Assembly: GCA_050184585.1 (NCBI GenBank)
Contig: JBFXAF010000005.1
Span: 62,001-126,000 of the forward strand
DNA length: 64,000 bases
Direction of reading: 5' to 3'
Source: JBFXAF01 sp050184585
Lineage (GTDB): Bacteria > Pseudomonadota > Alphaproteobacteria > Rhizobiales > Rhizobiaceae
The notes beneath the pieces are model-generated. The model was not told the origin of the DNA and did not search any database. It worked only from the letters and a program-made list of their open reading frames with translations. Each line of letters opens with the position of its first letter. Positions within the stretch are counted from its first letter, which is position 1. A program made the position numbers and the translations under genes. Below, in pieces: positions 16,662 to 24,746 of the stretch.

Positions 16662-17078
16662 ATGACAAGCAAGCTGTCGACCCTCTTGGCCATCGCCCTT
16701 GCGGCGGAGGTCTTTTCGTTTGCGCCCGTCACTGCGGCGCCGCTCCGCGTCAGTCCGGCCCTGCAGGAGCAGGCGCCGCTCGTCACGGATGTGAACCACC
16801 GCAGGAGACACTGGGGGCGTCGCGGCGACGTGGCCGGCGCCATCATCGGCGGGCTCGCTGCCGGCGCGATCATCGGAGCGCTGACAAGGCCGCGCTACTA
16901 TGACGACTATTATTATGAGCGCCGCTATTACCGGCCGAGGGTCGACTACTCCCCGCGCGGAGGCATCGACGCACACCAGCGGTGGTGCCTGAACCGCTGG
17001 CGCTCCTACGACGTCTACTCGGATACATACCAGCCGTATCACGGGCCGCGTCGGTACTGCAATTCGCCCTACAACTAG
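16662..17078 (+). CDS. BA14K-family secreted protein
   Basis: The 138-aa protein has an N-terminal signal peptide (STLLAIALAAEVFSFAPVTAA). A His/Arg-rich linker, a glycine-rich hydrophobic helix (GAIIGGLAAGAIIGALT) and a Tyr-rich segment (RPRYYDDYYYERRYYRP) follow. It ends in the BA14K signature HQRWCLNRWRSYDVYSDTYQPYHGPRRYC. The Brucella homologue is a lectin-like immunoreactive protein. AAGGTGG lies before the ATG. The stop codon TAG shares the tetranucleotide CTAG with the stop of convergent anmK. Confidence 0.88.
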   Translation: MTSKLSTLLAIALAAEVFSFAPVTAAPLRVSPALQEQAPLVTDVNHRRRHWGRRGDVAGAIIGGLAAGAIIGALTRPRYYDDYYYERRYYRPRVDYSPRGGIDAHQRWCLNRWRSYDVYSDTYQPYHGPRRYCNSPYN

Positions 17079-18193
17079 GGCAAGGCGACCACACCGCCGC
17101 TAACCGCCTCCCGACAACCCGTCGTCGTCGGCCAGGTGAGCGGCAGGCCGCGCAGCGCGCGCACCGCGAGGAACGCCCACGCCTCGGCTTCCGTCTGATC
17201 GCCGTCGAGGGCGACGTCCTCGGCGACGAGGACTTCCGAATCACCGGCCCCGGCACGCAGATCGGCGACGATGTGCGGGTTCCGGCGCCCGCCCCCGCAG
17301 ATGATCCAGAGCTTGGGCGGCTGCGGCAGGTGCTCGACCGAGCGCAGGATCGCCTGGGCCGAAATCGCGGCGAGAGTGCGGGCGCCGTCGGCGAGACCGA
17401 GGCCCGCCGCCTCGGCCAGCGTGAAGTCGTTGCGGTCGAGCGACTTGGGACCCGACCGGCCGAAGAACGGCTTTTCCAGATAGCGCCCGACGACAGCCTG
17501 GACCACGCCACCCTCGCTGGCGATCGCGCCGCCCGCGTCGAACGGAACGCCGCCCTCACGCGCGACCCATTGGTCGATCAGCGCATTGCCCGGTCCGGTG
17601 TCGAACCCGACCGGGTCGCCGGTCTCGGGAACGAAGGTGATGTTGGAGATGCCGCCGATATTGACGAACACGATGGGCCACTGGCCCGCCAGCCGGGTTG
17701 GCAGCGATCGAGCCAGCGCCGCGTGATAGGCTGGCACCAAGGGCGCACCCTGCCCCCCAAAGATCATGTCGTTGGCCCGCATGTCATAGACTACGCGCCG
17801 GCCAATCTCGCCAGCCAGAAGGCTGCCGTCACCCAGTTGGACCGTCAAACCTTCCAATGGCCGATGCAGCACCGTCTGGCCGTGAAATCCGACGACCTCG
17901 GGATGACGCCAGGTCTCCGATGCGTCGGCGAGCAACGCCATCACTGCCTCGGCGTGCCTCAGCGTGACGTCGCGCTCGATCGCGGCGAGGTCGGCCGGAC
18001 GATCGTCGCGCCGACGGATCGCCTTCGCCGTTTCGAGCGACGCTTCGAGACGTCGGCGAAAGGCGGCGTCATAGGCGACGAAGCGAGACGGACCCCGGGC
18101 CTGGACGGTCTCGCCATCGGTCTCGATCATCGCGAGGTCGATGCCGTCCATGGACGTGCCGCTCATCAATCCGAGTGCCTTGAGGGGCTGCAA
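17075..18193 (-). CDS. anmK: Anhydro-N-acetylmuramic acid kinase
   Basis: An enzyme of the peptidoglycan recycling pathway that phosphorylates and opens anhydroMurNAc. The N-terminal phosphate-binding motif GLMSGTSMDGIDLAMIE is diagnostic. GFHGQTVLHRP, FVNIGGISNITF, GFDTGPGNALID and the C-terminal WIICGGGRRNP follow. A start is needed a few residues before GLMSGTS, and a TTG at 18193 gives the family-typical N-terminus. An ATG within the motif (18166) is less likely. The window also encodes PBP1A, an M23 peptidase and an amidase, but they are not adjacent. Confidence 0.93.
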   Translation of the reverse strand: MQPLKALGLMSGTSMDGIDLAMIETDGETVQARGPSRFVAYDAAFRRRLEASLETAKAIRRRDDRPADLAAIERDVTLRHAEAVMALLADASETWRHPEVVGFHGQTVLHRPLEGLTVQLGDGSLLAGEIGRRVVYDMRANDMIFGGQGAPLVPAYHAALARSLPTRLAGQWPIVFVNIGGISNITFVPETGDPVGFDTGPGNALIDQWVAREGGVPFDAGGAIASEGGVVQAVVGRYLEKPFFGRSGPKSLDRNDFTLAEAAGLGLADGARTLAAISAQAILRSVEHLPQPPKLWIICGGGRRNPHIVADLRAGAGDSEVLVAEDVALDGDQTEAEAWAFLAVRALRGLPLTWPTTTGCREAVSGGVVALP

Positions 18194-18283
18194 CTGCCGC
18201 TTGCCTTGTGATTCCCGTCGGGGCGATGCTAAAGCCGCGCCGACCGCGCGACCAGCCGCGCCTCGCTCCCCGGTGGAACAGCC

Positions 18284-19537
18284 ATGCCCGCCTTCAAATC
18301 CGACTTCCTCAGTACGCTGGCCGAGCGCGGCTTCATCCAGCAAACCTCCGACGATCAGGGACTGGATGACCTCTTCGCCAACGAGACGGTCACCGGCTAT
18401 ATCGGCTTCGACGCGACGGCGAAGAGCCTGCACGCCGGGTCACTCATCCAGATCATGATGCTGCACTGGATGCAGAAGACCGGTCACAAGCCGATCGCCC
18501 TGATGGGCGGCGGCACTTCGATGATCGGCGACCCGTCCTTCAAGGACGAGGCCCGCAAGCTGCTGACCCCCGCCGATATCGACGCCAACCTGGCCGGAAT
18601 CCGAGGGAACTTCGCGCCCTACCTGACTTTCGGCGACGGCCCGACCGACGCGGTGATGGTCAACAACGCCGATTGGCTGATGGCGATCAACTACGTCGAG
18701 TTCCTGCGCGACGTCGGCCGGCACTTCTCCGTCAACCGGATGCTGTCGTTCGATTCGGTGAAGCTCAGGCTCGACCGCGAGCAGTCGCTGTCATTCCTCG
18801 AGTTCAACTACATGATCCTGCAGGCCTACGACTTCGTCGAACTCAACAAGCGGCTCGGCTGCCGGCTTCAGATGGGCGGCTCGGACCAGTGGGGCAACAT
18901 CGTCAACGGCATCGATCTCGGCCACAAGATGGGAACGCCGCAGCTCTACGCGCTGACCTCGCCGTTGCTCACAACCTCGTCGGGGGCAAAGATGGGCAAG
19001 ACGGCCTCGGGCGCGGTGTGGCTCGATCCGGAAATGCTGTCGCCCTACGAGTTCTGGCAGTACTGGCGCAACACCGAGGACGCCGACGTCGGCCGCTTCC
19101 TGAAGCTCTACACGACGCTGCCGATCGATGAGATCGAGCGCCTTGCCGCGCTTGGCGGGGCAGAAATCAACGACGCCAAGAAAGTGCTTGCGACGGAGAT
19201 CACGTCCCTTCTGCACGGAGGCGACGCCGCCGAGCAAGCGTCCGAAACAGCGCGGAAGACGTTCGAGGAAGGCGCACTGGCGCACAACCTGCCGAGCGTG
19301 GATGTTTCGCGCGCGGAAATCGTAACCGGCATCGGCCTGCTGGCCCTGATGGTGCGTGCGGGCCTTGCCTCGTCGAACGGCGAAGCAAGGCGTCATGTCC
19401 AGGGCGGCGCGGTCCGCGTAAACGACCAGCCGATCGGTGACGAGCGCCGCATCGTGGGGGGCGGCGACGTCACGGCGGAGGGCGTCATCAAACTGTCGCT
19501 CGGCAAGAAGAAGCACATCCTCGTCCGGAGCGCGTGA
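18284..19537 (+). CDS. tyrS: Tyrosyl-tRNA synthetase
   Basis: A class I aminoacyl-tRNA synthetase of 417 aa, normal length. The HIGH-like motif is HAGS at residues 50-53 in FDATAKSLHAGSLIQIMMLHW. Tyrosine-pocket segments include GGGTSMIGDPS and GGSDQWGNIVNGIDL. The KMSKS-like loop is KMGKT starting at residue 236. A C-terminal S4-like RNA-binding domain covers roughly residues 350-417. The gene ends seven bases before repeat copy B. Confidence 0.97.
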   Translation: MPAFKSDFLSTLAERGFIQQTSDDQGLDDLFANETVTGYIGFDATAKSLHAGSLIQIMMLHWMQKTGHKPIALMGGGTSMIGDPSFKDEARKLLTPADIDANLAGIRGNFAPYLTFGDGPTDAVMVNNADWLMAINYVEFLRDVGRHFSVNRMLSFDSVKLRLDREQSLSFLEFNYMILQAYDFVELNKRLGCRLQMGGSDQWGNIVNGIDLGHKMGTPQLYALTSPLLTTSSGAKMGKTASGAVWLDPEMLSPYEFWQYWRNTEDADVGRFLKLYTTLPIDEIERLAALGGAEINDAKKVLATEITSLLHGGDAAEQASETARKTFEEGALAHNLPSVDVSRAEIVTGIGLLALMVRAGLASSNGEARRHVQGGAVRVNDQPIGDERRIVGGGDVTAEGVIKLSLGKKKHILVRSA

Positions 19538-19544
19538 GCACCGC

Positions 19545-19854
19545 CTAGAGCCTTTCATCTCTTGATGGAATCGCTCTGCCGGAGGGAATTCGGGCCAGGG
19601 TCGAGGGCTTCGGCGACGGTCGATGTGGTGCATCGGCCGAGCCGGAGACCGAAGGATTTGGCCCGAATTGACCCGGCCCCCCAGGACGCTTTGTTGGTTT
19701 GCAAAGCAAACCAACGGGTGGTTTCCCGCTGGCGGGCGCCCGCTTCGTCGGACGGACTTGGCCGATGCACCACATCGACCTTCGCCGTCCTCCTGCGGGT
19801 CGCCTCGCCATCGGAGAAACGGAGCTGTTTCCATCAAGAGATGACAGGCTCTAG
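19545..19854. repeat. CTAG-bounded structured repeat, copy B
   Basis: This 310-bp inverted relative of the element at 7812-8086 starts and ends with CTAG. Its 26-bp arms (19545-19570 and 19829-19854) pair except for one base, but beyond CTAGAGC their sequence is unrelated to the arms of copy A. Interior hairpins are GGTCGATG-TGGTG-CATCGGCC at 19618-19638, its inverted twin at 19760-19780, and GTTGGTTTGC-AAA-GCAAACCAAC at 19693-19715, which replaces the short CCC-TTC-GGG hairpin of copy A. An insertion sequence has landed in its right-hand CTAG. Confidence 0.85.
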
Positions 19855-20711
19855 GCTGTGGTGACAATTTAAGGGCTTGGGATTCCGCCTGGGCTGCAAA
19901 TCAGATTCAACGCTGGCTTTTGGAGGCTGGCGATGGACGGCGAGGTTCTTCGGGACGATCAGTGGGAGAAGGTGAAGCCGTTCGTACCGGGCGGTCGCAA
20001 GGGCAAGCGCGGTCCGCGCAGCGACGGGCGGCGCTTCTTCGATGCGCTGCTTTGGATGGCGCGCTCGGGTGGTCGCTGGCGCGACTTGCCGGAACGGTTC
20101 GGTCCCTACCAGACGGTCAAGCGGCGCTATTATCGCTGGATCGAGATGGGCGTGTTCGATCGTCTGTTCGAGGCTGTCGTGGCCGATCCCGATCTCGAAT
20201 GGCTGGCGATCGACGCCACCGTCATCCGGGCTCAGGCTCAAGCCGCGGGGGCGCCGCGTAAAGGGGGGACCTGAAGCCCAGGCTCTCGGCCGCTCGCGCG
20301 GCGGCTTCGGCACCAAGCTCCATGCCGTCGTAGACGCGCTCGGCCTGCCGCTCCGCTTCGAACTCGGGCCGGGCCAGCAGAACGACATGGCTCCCGCTTG
20401 CGGGCTGGTCACGGGTCTCGCTTCGGGCAAGGTCATCGCAGATCGCGCCTATGACGCCGACAGCCTCCATGACGTCATCCTCGAAGAAGGCGGCCAACCG
20501 GTCATCCCGCCGCGCCGCCATCGCAAGTTCCAGCATGGCTATGACCGCAACGCCTATCGCCACCGCTGGGGCATCGAGAGCTTCTTCGCCAGGCTCAAGC
20601 AATGGCGACGCATCGCTACGCGCTACGACAAGCTCGCCGAAACCTTCCTCGGCTTCGTCAAGCTCGCAGCCATCATGTTCTGGCTCAAATGACTAAATTG
20701 TCACCACAGCC
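19854..20711 (+). mobile_element. IS5-family insertion sequence (IS427-like group)
   Basis: An 858-bp element with near-perfect terminal inverted repeats: GGCTGTGGTGACAATTTA at the left, and the same sequence read from the right end. It is flanked by TA at 19852-19853 and 20712-20713; because the site is CTAG, a four-base duplication cannot be told apart from TA. It carries one transposase split over two frames. The target is the terminal CTAG of repeat copy B, which also holds the stop codon of the downstream DUF3971 gene. That stop is preserved. Confidence 0.88.
19933..20692 (+). CDS. IS5-family transposase made by +1 frameshift
   Basis: The first frame (19933-20274, 113 aa) carries the N-terminal DUF4096-like domain (LRDDQWEKVKPFVPGGRKG, RWRDLPERFGPYQTVKRRYYRW) and the first catalytic Asp in WLAIDATVIRAQ. 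The second frame, open to 20692, carries the second Asp in VIADRAYDAD and the catalytic Glu in HRWGIESFFARLKQWRR. Joining needs a +1 shift. The slippery site AAAGGGGGGACC at 20260-20271, two codons before the TGA, fits GGG-to-GGG slippage and gives about 252 aa. All DDE residues are present, so the element may be active. Confidence 0.87.
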
Positions 20712-23700
20712 TAGCGGAACTCGAAGATCGTCCGGAAAATTCCTGGCGCGATCACCGAGAGGGGGTTGATCTGCAATCGCGGCTCGGCCGCCTTGCCTGA
20801 CAGACGATAGGTGACGCCGATCAGGCCGCGGTCGCGTCCATTACCGAGGATCTCGCCGAACAGCGGAATCTCGCCGAATATGCGGTTGAGCCCGTAGGCC
20901 GGCATGAACGTGCCCGTGAGGTCCATGTTGCCCCGTTCGTCGTAGAGCGTTCCCTGGAAGGTAGAGCCGATCAGCGGCCCGCGCAGCACGCCCTGCTCCA
21001 GCGCCAGAAAACCCGAACGCTTCTCCAACACCGCATAGCCCTTCTGGAACTGTGCGCGCGATACGTCCAAATCGCCCCGGACGGCCTGGTTCAGGGAGCG
21101 GCTGTCGCCGGGCAGCGGCTTGGCGACGATCGACGCAAGCTTCGGCTCGTCGACGATCCAGAAATCCGAGACGTCGACCTGACCCTTCATCGACGATCCG
21201 TCGGGCGGACCGGTCATCGCCAGCCGTACCGCGCCACCCTCCATGTGCTGATAGACGTCCAGGAACCGCAGGAAAGAGCCGGCGTCAGCGGACTGCATCT
21301 CGATGAAGCGGGCTCCATTGGCTTCGCCATTCCTCACCGCGATGGCGCCTCCCCTGGCCGATCGAGCCGAAACCTCCATCCTGGCGATCCGGTCGCCGGT
21401 CGCCGAGAGAGACAGCTTCGCCCCGGAAATCGCCTCGCCGTGGAAACCCGCCATGCGCTCCACCTGCACCGCTACATCCACGCGCGTGTCATCCGGCGCG
21501 CCGCGTCCGCCGTCACCGTCTTCGGACAGATAGCGCTTGATGACCGAACGCGCGTCGAAAGAGTTTCCCGACATCGCGATGTCGTAACCCTTGCCCTTCC
21601 TGTCGATCGTCAGCGATACGTCGTCCTCGCGATTGAGCGCGAGGGACGAGAACCTGGCGGACGACAGCGAACCGCCATCGAGCGTGAGTTCGCCGTTCAC
21701 ATGGAAGGTCTTGCCCTTCACCGAGAAATCCGTGAGCTTCGAAGCGTTCCCGTCGATGCCGAGGTCGAACGCGACCGTCGCTTCGACCCCCGCCCCCTTG
21801 CTCCAGCCGGCCCAGGGAATGTGGAGCTTCGCGTCCGTGATGTCCGCTTCGATCCGTTGGGTTTCCCTCGACGCCGCGTCGAACCTGACCCGGACCGGAC
21901 CCGTGAGCAGCCCGTCGAGGCCAGGGACAAGGGCCGAGCGGGCCTTGTCGTCGAGCACCATGGCGATATCTCGTTTTCGATCCGCCGAGCCGGACTCGAA
22001 CGGCTCGACGAGTTCGACTTCCGCAGGCGCGCCATTCAGTTTGGCCTTTGCGTTGATAACGGCTTTGGCGGGGTCGACGACGATCCGGCCGCTGGCTTCC
22101 GTGACCTTCTGGCCGTCGACTGGCGGCAAGACGGACAGGTTCGCGAAGGTGAGATCGACCAGCCAGGGGAGTTCGTCCTCGGCGAACTCGCCGTGCAGGG
22201 GAATGTCGGCCGTGACGGTTCCTTCGACGGAACCGGTGAAGTCGTCAGCCTTCATGCCGGTATGGCGCATGGCGTCGATCGGCTCGTAGCTCGCCAGTTC
22301 CGTGATCGCGTCGGCACTGCCGAACACTTCGATGTCCAGCGACCCGACGACGCGGTCGAGATGGGCATCGGGTATGCGCAGGAAGCCGTTGCGCGCGCCG
22401 ACCGAGCGACCGCTTGCCATGTAGGCCGTGCCCGACGAGAGCTCGACGTCGACGTCATTGCCGCCGAAGGCGATGGTTCCCGAGGCGCTGCGGACCGGCG
22501 GCATGCGGCCGGCGACATCGAAACGTGTCCCCTCGACAACGAAACGGCCGGAAACCTCGTCGCGGGTGAGCGGAATTCCATTGCCTATCCGGCCAGGCGC
22601 CACGCGATATTGCAGGGTGCTGTCGCTGACCGTTCCGCCGAACAAATTGTTCATCGCCCAGCGCCGCGCGCCCGGGGCGGCCATGAAGGGCCATAGCTGC
22701 TTGACGTGAGCCACCGGCATTTCCGGCACGGAGGCGGCGATGTAGATCCCTGGGCTGCCCTCGCCCGTGAACTCGAATTCGCCCGTACCCAGCAACTCGC
22801 CGCCGTTCGTGCGCACTCCGAACGCCTCGAGCACGAGGCGCTGTCCCGTCGTGTCGTACCATCCGCCGACGCGGGCGACGAACGGCAGCGCGGGCTCGGG
22901 CGAGTCTTGCGGCGCGACGGTCGAACCGTCGCTCACCAATTCGAACCTGTAGCCGGGATCGCCGTCGCTTTCGGGACGCGGTCCGACGGCGCCATGAAAC
23001 TGGAACTGCGAACGATCGCTGAGGACCCGCAGCCGCTCGATCTCCAGCTTCCCGGAACCGCCCACCAGTGTGGCGGCGAGCGAAGCGCTGCCGGCGATGC
23101 TATCGTCCTGGTCGAGTGGCAGAACGAACGAATCGGCGCTCGCCGCGACTACCAGCCGGGACGGCTCGCCGCCGATGCCTTCCGCCCCTTCGACCGCCAC
23201 CCGGAACGCGCCGAGCGCTCCAGGCGGACCGTCCTCGCCCGACGAAGCCACCACGGTCGCAGGCTCCGCCTCGAGTTCCAGCTTGAGGTCGGAGATGCGG
23301 CCGGACGCGGGATTGCGGCTCACCGATCCCGAAAGGTCCAGCATCCGCCCTTCCGCCTCGGCGGTGACGGCGAGCGAAGCAACTCCTCGCCCGGTCGAGT
23401 GGACCTGCCCCTCGACCAGCGACAAGGCTGGTCGATCCACCGCGTCGGCCGAGACGAACCGAACCCGTTCCACATCGATCGATCCGACGGTCTTGTCCAG
23501 CATGTCCAACATGGCGTGGGCGGCGACGAAGACCGTCGTCCCGGCAAGATCAGGGGCCACGAGTCCGCGTGAATCGGTCAGGAACTCGGGCACGCCCCGG
23601 CCTTCGCCGGGCGGAAGCGTCACCGTCGCGTCAGCGAGGGCAAGGCTGCCAACCTCGATACGTCCGCCAAGAAGGGGCATGAGACGCAGGCCGGCGCTGA

Positions 23701-24097
23701 CGCTGCCCGCCTCGACGAGCGGCGCACCCTCGTTGGATCGTATGGTGACGCCGTTGACCCGGACGGCCACGAGCCGTCCCGCCTCGAACGAAACCCGCGC
23801 CATCCCGAAGGAGGCATCGACATCGGCACCCAGCGCACGCTCGATGGCGCTTTCGAGTTGCAGCCTGACGAAACCGGTGTCGACACCATAGGTGGCGAGA
23901 TATACCGCGGCAGCGATGGCCATGATGGCCAGGCCGGTAACCAGCGATGCAATCCATGCGGCAATGCGCAGCCCCGCGCGCGGGGCTCGGCGCGGTGTCC
24001 ACTCGGCCTGACCGGCGGCGGACGGCAGCGTGTGAAGCCGCGCAATGTCGCCGCGGCGAAACCGGATCTTCTCGTGCCGTGGTGTGGTCTGGTCCAA
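20711..24097 (-). CDS. Large AsmA/YhdP-like DUF3971 membrane-anchored protein
   Basis: This protein of about 1128 aa has one N-terminal transmembrane helix (IAAWIASLVTGLAIMAIAAAVYLA, about residues 43-66) and a very long beta-rich periplasmic part. DUF3971 and AsmA-like C-terminal segments include MEGGAVRLAMTGPPDGSSMKGQVDVSDFWIVDEPKLASIV and GNMDLTGTFMPAYGLNRIFGEIPLFGEILGNGRDRGLIGVTYRL. This is the bridge-like family (YhdP, TamB, AsmA) implicated in phospholipid transport to the outer membrane; that role is inferred from the family. The start is uncertain. The frame is open to 24298, and a TTG at 24097 is preferred because upstream codons look non-coding. The stop lies at the IS junction. Confidence 0.85.
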   Translation of the reverse strand: MDQTTPRHEKIRFRRGDIARLHTLPSAAGQAEWTPRRAPRAGLRIAAWIASLVTGLAIMAIAAAVYLATYGVDTGFVRLQLESAIERALGADVDASFGMARVSFEAGRLVAVRVNGVTIRSNEGAPLVEAGSVSAGLRLMPLLGGRIEVGSLALADATVTLPPGEGRGVPEFLTDSRGLVAPDLAGTTVFVAAHAMLDMLDKTVGSIDVERVRFVSADAVDRPALSLVEGQVHSTGRGVASLAVTAEAEGRMLDLSGSVSRNPASGRISDLKLELEAEPATVVASSGEDGPPGALGAFRVAVEGAEGIGGEPSRLVVAASADSFVLPLDQDDSIAGSASLAATLVGGSGKLEIERLRVLSDRSQFQFHGAVGPRPESDGDPGYRFELVSDGSTVAPQDSPEPALPFVARVGGWYDTTGQRLVLEAFGVRTNGGELLGTGEFEFTGEGSPGIYIAASVPEMPVAHVKQLWPFMAAPGARRWAMNNLFGGTVSDSTLQYRVAPGRIGNGIPLTRDEVSGRFVVEGTRFDVAGRMPPVRSASGTIAFGGNDVDVELSSGTAYMASGRSVGARNGFLRIPDAHLDRVVGSLDIEVFGSADAITELASYEPIDAMRHTGMKADDFTGSVEGTVTADIPLHGEFAEDELPWLVDLTFANLSVLPPVDGQKVTEASGRIVVDPAKAVINAKAKLNGAPAEVELVEPFESGSADRKRDIAMVLDDKARSALVPGLDGLLTGPVRVRFDAASRETQRIEADITDAKLHIPWAGWSKGAGVEATVAFDLGIDGNASKLTDFSVKGKTFHVNGELTLDGGSLSSARFSSLALNREDDVSLTIDRKGKGYDIAMSGNSFDARSVIKRYLSEDGDGGRGAPDDTRVDVAVQVERMAGFHGEAISGAKLSLSATGDRIARMEVSARSARGGAIAVRNGEANGARFIEMQSADAGSFLRFLDVYQHMEGGAVRLAMTGPPDGSSMKGQVDVSDFWIVDEPKLASIVAKPLPGDSRSLNQAVRGDLDVSRAQFQKGYAVLEKRSGFLALEQGVLRGPLIGSTFQGTLYDERGNMDLTGTFMPAYGLNRIFGEIPLFGEILGNGRDRGLIGVTYRLSGKAAEPRLQINPLSVIAPGIFRTIFEFR

Positions 24098-24316
24098 TCG
24101 CGGACTTTTCTCATTCGCCGGTTCGCCCTGGGCGAATCCGGTGCCAACTCTATACTCGCCCGCACCCCAATCGACCAACCCGGGAGAGCCACATGGACCC
24201 CGCGCCGGACAGGTCGCCCGCTCGACCTTCCTTGCCCTGACGGCGCGACATCCGCGTTGGCCGGATCGATCGGCCTGCCGGTCGTCCCCTATTTCCATCT
24301 TCGAGACGGCCGGGAC

Positions 24317-24475
24317 ATGCGCAGCCGTAGCTGGCGACTTCTCGCGGCTATGTGGGGATTTTGTCAGCCTTGGGGCGAGCGGACGACGTTCGGCATCGAT
24401 CGCGAGCGGCGATTGCCGGCGTCTGACGAAAAGGCCTCACGCCGGGCCAAGCCACGGCATGGGCGGACTCGGTGA
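24317..24475 (+). CDS. Possible 52-aa ORF at the head of a tiny-ORF chain
   Basis: The ORF begins MRSRSWRLLAAMWGFCQPWGERTTF and ends in an Arg/Lys-rich tail. Its TGA is followed after ten bases by the ATG of the next small ORF, with GAGGGA serving as ribosome site in the spacer. Codon content gives no strong coding signal, so it may be chance. It lies between two divergent genes in an otherwise empty region. Confidence 0.25.
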   Translation: MRSRSWRLLAAMWGFCQPWGERTTFGIDRERRLPASDEKASRRAKPRHGRTR

Positions 24476-24485
24476 GGGAACGACC

Positions 24486-24542
24486 ATGAACGCGACTCAG
24501 GGAACCAACGGACAACGTCGCCGTTCTGTCTCCACCACTTGA
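24486..24542 (+). CDS. Possible 18-aa leader-like peptide
   Basis: The short ORF MNATQGTNGQRRRSVSTT is preceded by GTGAGGGAACGACC and terminated by TGA, which forms the beginning of TGAGGAG, the ribosome site for the next small ORF at 24553. The stop-to-start spacing of ten bases repeats that of the ORF upstream. It is hydrophilic and basic, and may be a leader peptide or a chance ORF. Confidence 0.3.
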   Translation: MNATQGTNGQRRRSVSTT

Positions 24543-24552
24543 GGAGATCGTC

Positions 24553-24630
24553 ATGCTTCGCGGAATCATGCTCTGGATGCTCGGAATACCAATTCCAATC
24601 ATCATCTTACTACTGCTCTTCCTCGACTGA
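24553..24630 (+). CDS. 25-aa single-helix membrane microprotein
   Basis: A 25-codon ORF preceded by the strong ribosome site GAGGAG nine bases before ATG. After MLRGIMLW the product is almost entirely hydrophobic (LGIPIPIIILLLLFL) and ends in Asp. This is a good single transmembrane segment with a double Ile-Pro motif. Local AT content rises over the ORF. A hairpin (GTTCCC-N6-GGGAAC) follows just after the stop. The function is unknown; strong initiation signals and composition make it a plausible gene missed by standard length cut-offs. Confidence 0.55.
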   Translation: MLRGIMLWMLGIPIPIIILLLLFLD

Positions 24631-24746
24631 CCGTTCCCTGGCGGGGGAACAATGGCGCGACGTCGCGATTTTGCGGCATCGCGCCCCTATGATCAAAGCT
24701 TTGTTAACCCTAACGGGATGTAATCCTCCGCATCGCATTTTTAGCG

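Noticed and set aside
20711..20714. IS insertion truncating the DUF3971 gene
   Set aside because: The IS junction restores CTAG, so the TAG stop is unchanged, and the C-terminus matches a complete domain end.
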